From positions 372,001 to 436,000 of the forward strand of contig JAEPOO010000001.1 of the NCBI GenBank assembly GCA_017642855.1: a stretch of 64,000 nt of DNA, in the 5' to 3' direction. The stretch comes from Pseudomonadales bacterium. Its GTDB lineage: Bacteria > Pseudomonadota > Gammaproteobacteria > Pseudomonadales > Azotimanducaceae. A program made the translations under genes and the position numbers. Of the stretch, positions 60,705 through 64,000 are shown one piece after another; within the stretch, counting starts at the first letter, position 1; each line of letters opens with the position of its first letter. Under the pieces are notes generated by a model. That model saw only the letters and a program-made list of their open reading frames with translations, did not search any database and was not told the DNA's origin.

Positions 60705-62492
60705 TCAGCCATTGACGACAATGCTGACTTCCTGATCTGCACGGTCGCCACTTTCACTGATGGCAGTGACCGTAAACTTTTCTTCGCTGGCCGACCCGGC
60801 TGTGATTGAAGCCGAGCGGGAAGGTTCAATTGAGTAGCTCCAGGATCCGGATGCATCAATGCTGAACGAACCGAACTGTCCCCGGAGTTGCTGTGCCTGA
60901 AACTTGGGAGAGTCGTCATGATCAACATCGGTGACATTCAGCTTACCGGTAACTCTGGTTGCACTGCCGACGGTGACAGCCCCTAAGCCTGTAGCTGATG
61001 AGCTGACAGCGATGGTTGATCCGCTGACACTGACTGTTTGCGGGAGCGAAAACTGCCCGTTGACCCGAGTCCGGATTTTGTGGTCGCCGTCGCCCAGTCG
61101 ACCGGTGCCAAGTGCCCAATGCCCCTGCCCATCAGCGACAACTGTTCCCATCGGTTGATTGCCTTCGAACACCTCCACGCTCTCACCGGGGCTCGCCTGT
61201 CCAGATAGTACCGATACACCTTGTGTCGCATCCACGCCGTCAATCCGCTTCATGTAGATGTAATCTTTTTCTGAGCCATTTCCCTCGCAAACTTTCACCA
61301 GACGAACCACTGAGCCATCATCAAAAACAGCAATACCACCATCCCAATTGTTTCTAACGCTGGGAGGGAGTGGATCAAAGTTCAGGTTTCCTGGAATGTT
61401 CCGTGAGAACCATCCACTTTCTGACAGGTAGACGAAACCATTGTCACCAACCTGGCTGTAACTGGTGTGTACTGGCGGAATGGCGCTGCTCGCGATGCCG
61501 TCCAGTCGGTTCGTTGTTTCCCCCGGCATGTAGAGCGCTGTCAACCGAGCGCCTGGTGCAACGCCTCGCTGAGCCTCCTTGAACATGGATAGGTCTGCTG
61601 CGCCATCAATGGTTACTTCGGGCAGAACTGTATTGAGCAAGAGCGTCTGACTGCCTCCCCCGGATATCCTGGGTGCGTCACTTGCACCTGATATGGTGAC
61701 AACGAATGTTGCCTTGATGCCATCCGGTAGTGGTATCGAAAAACTATCCTGCACCTTTTCTCGAGCGCGCAGAGACTGGACTGAAGGTGAGCTGTTATCA
61801 AGTGTATAGATCCAGTGACCAGTTGTACGGACATCGAGCTTGCCGTAACTGCCAGACATGACGTGATCTCCAAGCGAAACCGGGGCACTGACATGTAGTC
61901 TGTCGGTAACGTTGAGATCGCCAGCGACAGTGGTTTTTCCATCCTCAGAGACCGAGGCGGTCAGAGAGCCTCGCACGTCGTACTGTGAACCTGGTGCCAC
62001 TGCGGCGGCTGGTTTTTTTGCTGCCTGCGCCGTGAGTGTTGACCCCATATCACAGAAGGGCCGGCCTTCTGGGGTGAGACGAACCGCATAAGAGACCAGT
62101 GAGTCGCCGTCGACGTAGACCTGGACTGACTTCTGAAGCCCCTTCAATTCTTCGAGCACAGCTTTTGCGACCAGTATGCCGTCGCCGCCGTGAGTATCCA
62201 GTTTTGCCGTGATTGAGAGTGCCGCTTCTCCCGATGATAAAGGCGCGATGCTGTGTGTCAGATATTCGTTGTCCAGCCCGCCGTTCGCTAACAGGTCATC
62301 GCACACATGCAGTTGTCCTTCCCTGGTCGAAGCGAGAATGGTCAATTGTTCTTCAAGGACAGCGATTGTCTGCAGGGAATCAGTTGCCTTGGAGGAATTA
62401 AGATAGTCTCTGTACAGTGGAATAGCCGCTGTGATGATGACTGCCACCAGTACCAGGGTGGCGAGTAGTTCTGTGGCTGTATATCCTTTCAT
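60705..62492 (-). CDS. Giant type IV pilin-like protein with VCBS domains
   Basis: A 595-residue protein starting MKGYTATELLATLVLVAVII: leader of three residues, cleavage after glycine and Glu5. The head (about 40-150) is homologous to that of the convergent pilin, including a VAKAVLEELKG helix and RPFCDMGS. Then come a VCBS-type domain (about 160-270, GKLDVRTTGHWIYTLDN, and VSGASDAP-like ends), a middle beta domain, an Ig-like module (VSVLSGQASPGESVEVFEG) and a second VCBS-type repeat (GQFGSFSIDASGSWSYSI). It overlaps the VWA gene by ATGA. VCBS domains are known in surface adhesins. Confidence 0.82.
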   Translation of the reverse strand: MKGYTATELLATLVLVAVIITAAIPLYRDYLNSSKATDSLQTIAVLEEQLTILASTREGQLHVCDDLLANGGLDNEYLTHSIAPLSSGEAALSITAKLDTHGGDGILVAKAVLEELKGLQKSVQVYVDGDSLVSYAVRLTPEGRPFCDMGSTLTAQAAKKPAAAVAPGSQYDVRGSLTASVSEDGKTTVAGDLNVTDRLHVSAPVSLGDHVMSGSYGKLDVRTTGHWIYTLDNSSPSVQSLRAREKVQDSFSIPLPDGIKATFVVTISGASDAPRISGGGSQTLLLNTVLPEVTIDGAADLSMFKEAQRGVAPGARLTALYMPGETTNRLDGIASSAIPPVHTSYSQVGDNGFVYLSESGWFSRNIPGNLNFDPLPPSVRNNWDGGIAVFDDGSVVRLVKVCEGNGSEKDYIYMKRIDGVDATQGVSVLSGQASPGESVEVFEGNQPMGTVVADGQGHWALGTGRLGDGDHKIRTRVNGQFSLPQTVSVSGSTIAVSSSATGLGAVTVGSATRVTGKLNVTDVDHDDSPKFQAQQLRGQFGSFSIDASGSWSYSIEPSRSASITAGSASEEKFTVTAISESGDRADQEVSIVVNG

Positions 62493-64000
62493 CGTCTTGC
62501 CAGTTTCTTTTTCTTGTTCTGGACGTAGTCCACCAAAATATATTCACCCAGGTTGTGCGGCTCCGCGTAGAAGATCCGGCCGCCGTTGATTTTGCTCATC
62601 TGCTCCACAAAGGCCTTCAAGTAGTAGCTCTGGTCAAGCATAAAGGTATTAATGGTGATGTTCTTAGACGTACAGCTTCTCACAGCTCGGAGGGTTTTGC
62701 TGATGGTTGTCGGTGTTGGTGGATAAGCGAATACCGGACGGCCACTCTCCAGATGGGCCGTTGGTTCACCGTCGGTAATCATAATGACCTGTTTGGTGCC
62801 CTGCTGGTGCTTCGCCAACAGTTTCTCGGCAAGTATCAACGCATGCTGCATGTTGGTGCCAAGCAGGTAGTCGTCGTACTGCAGGTAGGGCAGGTCGTGC
62901 GCTTTGATTTCCTTTGCGTAGGCAGAGAATCCAAGCACATACAGACTGTCTCTCGGATAAGCCGTTGTAATCAAATTATGCAGCGCCATAGCAACTTTCT
63001 TTGCAGACTGGAAAGAGCCTCGCAGAGCCATGGACCACGACAGGTCAACCATCAGTACGGTTGCCGTTTGGGTGATCATTTCGCTGCGATAAATCTCGAA
63101 GTCATCCATCGCCAGTTTGATGGGTGATCCTGGCCCCTCTCGATCGAGCGCGTTGCGAATGGTTCGCGGCATGTGCAGGTGGAACGGATCGCCAAACTCA
63201 TAGGGTTTGGATTCTTCGATACGTTCACCGAAGCGGCCTTCTTCCGGGACTGCGTGATTGCCAAGGTTCTGCTTCTTAAGTTTTGCGTAGATTTCGGTGA
63301 GTGCTTTCTGGCCCAGGCTTCGCGTTCCTCGGGGTGTGAGTTCCCACTTGCTGCCGTCTTTGGTGACGTAACCGGCTTCTTCGAGAATCTCGAGCATCTT
63401 TTTCATTTCTTCGAGATGTTCCAGCGCTTCGTCGCCAAGCAGCTCCTGCAGTTTGTCGGGATCGATGTTGTCGACCTTGCCGTCGTACTGCGCCCGCTGC
63501 ATCTGTTGCTCCAACTGGTCCAGTTCCGCCATTTCACGCATCAGTTCCATGGCGGCGAGTAGATCAATCTCCTCGTCACCAGAGAAGTTGTACTGCTTAC
63601 CCTGCGGATTCAGGAAATCGAGTTCTTTTGCGAGCTTGGCCAGTTCAGCCTCCAGCTCAGGATCGCCAAACTTACCCTGCATCATGTCCTGCAGCTGTTG
63701 CTGCTGATCCGGAGACATGGAGTTAAACAGTGACTGTGTCGCTGCCATCTGCTGCTGCATCTGTTCCAGCAGTTCATCCAGATGTTTCGGTGGATCATCA
63801 CCGAACATGTCGCCGTACTTGTCCATGAACTCATCAAAGCCGGGGTCTTCACCCGCGATCTTCTTGACCAGCATGTCGTTCAGATCTTTCACCATGTCTT
63901 TCATGCGCTGGATGTCGCCTTCCGACATCTGGTCAACCATGTTCTGAATATCTTTAAAGAACGACTGGGTCATGGCTTGCCTGAGTTGATCCATCAGTTT
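62489..64000 (-). CDS. Cytosolic VWA-domain protein, 5' end beyond window edge
   Basis: Frame open to base 64000; an ATG at 63994 exists but the upstream codons (K, L) remain open, so the true start probably lies outside. The N-terminal 200 residues are helical and acidic, rich in Met and Gln (MDQLRQAMTQSFFKDIQNMV). The C-terminal part holds a VWA domain with the MIDAS VDLSWSM (D-x-S-x-S) and later YDDYLLGTNMQHAL and MITDGEPT. It resembles the CoxE/MoxR-associated VWA proteins, whose AAA+ partner gene would lie beyond the window. No signal peptide. It is co-directional with and overlaps the giant pilin gene. Confidence 0.8.
   Translation of the reverse strand, partial: KLMDQLRQAMTQSFFKDIQNMVDQMSEGDIQRMKDMVKDLNDMLVKKIAGEDPGFDEFMDKYGDMFGDDPPKHLDELLEQMQQQMAATQSLFNSMSPDQQQQLQDMMQGKFGDPELEAELAKLAKELDFLNPQGKQYNFSGDEEIDLLAAMELMREMAELDQLEQQMQRAQYDGKVDNIDPDKLQELLGDEALEHLEEMKKMLEILEEAGYVTKDGSKWELTPRGTRSLGQKALTEIYAKLKKQNLGNHAVPEEGRFGERIEESKPYEFGDPFHLHMPRTIRNALDREGPGSPIKLAMDDFEIYRSEMITQTATVLMVDLSWSMALRGSFQSAKKVAMALHNLITTAYPRDSLYVLGFSAYAKEIKAHDLPYLQYDDYLLGTNMQHALILAEKLLAKHQQGTKQVIMITDGEPTAHLESGRPVFAYPPTPTTISKTLRAVRSCTSKNITINTFMLDQSYYLKAFVEQMSKINGGRIFYAEPHNLGEYILVDYVQNKKKKLARR

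Noticed and set aside
1-64000. tRNA or rRNA genes
   Set aside because: No cloverleaf-like segments ending in CCA or conserved rRNA stretches were seen, and nearly all the sequence is coding.

Overview
The window looks like chromosomal DNA of a gammaproteobacterium, probably a free-living, possibly marine heterotroph. This rests on gene content: RarD, PiT, CinA, a DUF1631 protein, a YafY-like WYL regulator, a TonB-dependent receptor, RluA-type synthase, UvrA with a textbook CTGT-N8-ACAG LexA box, and several acyl-CoA dehydrogenase, TauD and luciferase-like oxidoreductase genes. I cannot place it more finely. Genes are very tightly packed, with many ATGA overlaps and convergent stop-codon overlaps. 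I see no rRNA, tRNA, CRISPR array, insertion sequence or prophage.

Layout. 1-4.9 kb: rarD (cut by the window edge), a frameshifted DUF2834 remnant, YbjQ, a methyltransferase, a VOC protein and a DUF4139 protein. 4.9-16.5 kb: nine minus-strand genes in one apparent operon, the most unusual part of the window. It encodes two lipoproteins, a membrane-bound pseudokinase with a periplasmic TPR region, a PEGA/FGE-like protein, a small secreted protein, a TolQ/ExbB/MotA-type channel, a degenerate actin/FHA protein and two VWA proteins with ExbD-like single membrane helices. I read it as an uncharacterised envelope-spanning 5:2-type ion-driven motor whose B subunits carry VWA heads, with a degenerate phospho-signalling module attached. 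16.7-20.7 kb: two more lipoproteins and a tandem pair of TPR plus TonB-C proteins that may belong with it.

20.8-34.3 kb: ordinary metabolism and envelope genes (M48 protease, luciferase-like oxidoreductase/TauD/MerC operon, PiT, molybdopterin oxidoreductase, SDR, enoyl-CoA hydratase, two NUDIX proteins, DUF4097, Bax-like glucosaminidase), plus a strong 25-bp hairpin at 33757-33811. 34.4-41 kb: TonB receptor, uvrA with its LexA-controlled promoter, a perfect 20-bp palindrome between uvrA and a divergent WYL regulator, and a CinA-type protein. 41.5-47.2 kb: a plus-strand operon-like run with two acyl-CoA dehydrogenases, an antiporter with a TrkA-N domain and a membrane metallophosphoesterase. 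47.2-52.3 kb: DUF1631 - PilZ - hybrid histidine kinase operon. 52.4-55.7 kb: two hydrolases, an RluA-type synthase and a methyltransferase.

55.7-64 kb: a second unusual locus. Three small single-helix pilin-like proteins and a GspE/PilB ATPase are overlapped by a giant pilin with cadherin-like and LamG-like domains. Convergent to it, a second giant pilin with VCBS domains sits in an operon with a cytosolic VWA protein. The two giant pilins share the pilin head and differ in their adhesin-like tails.
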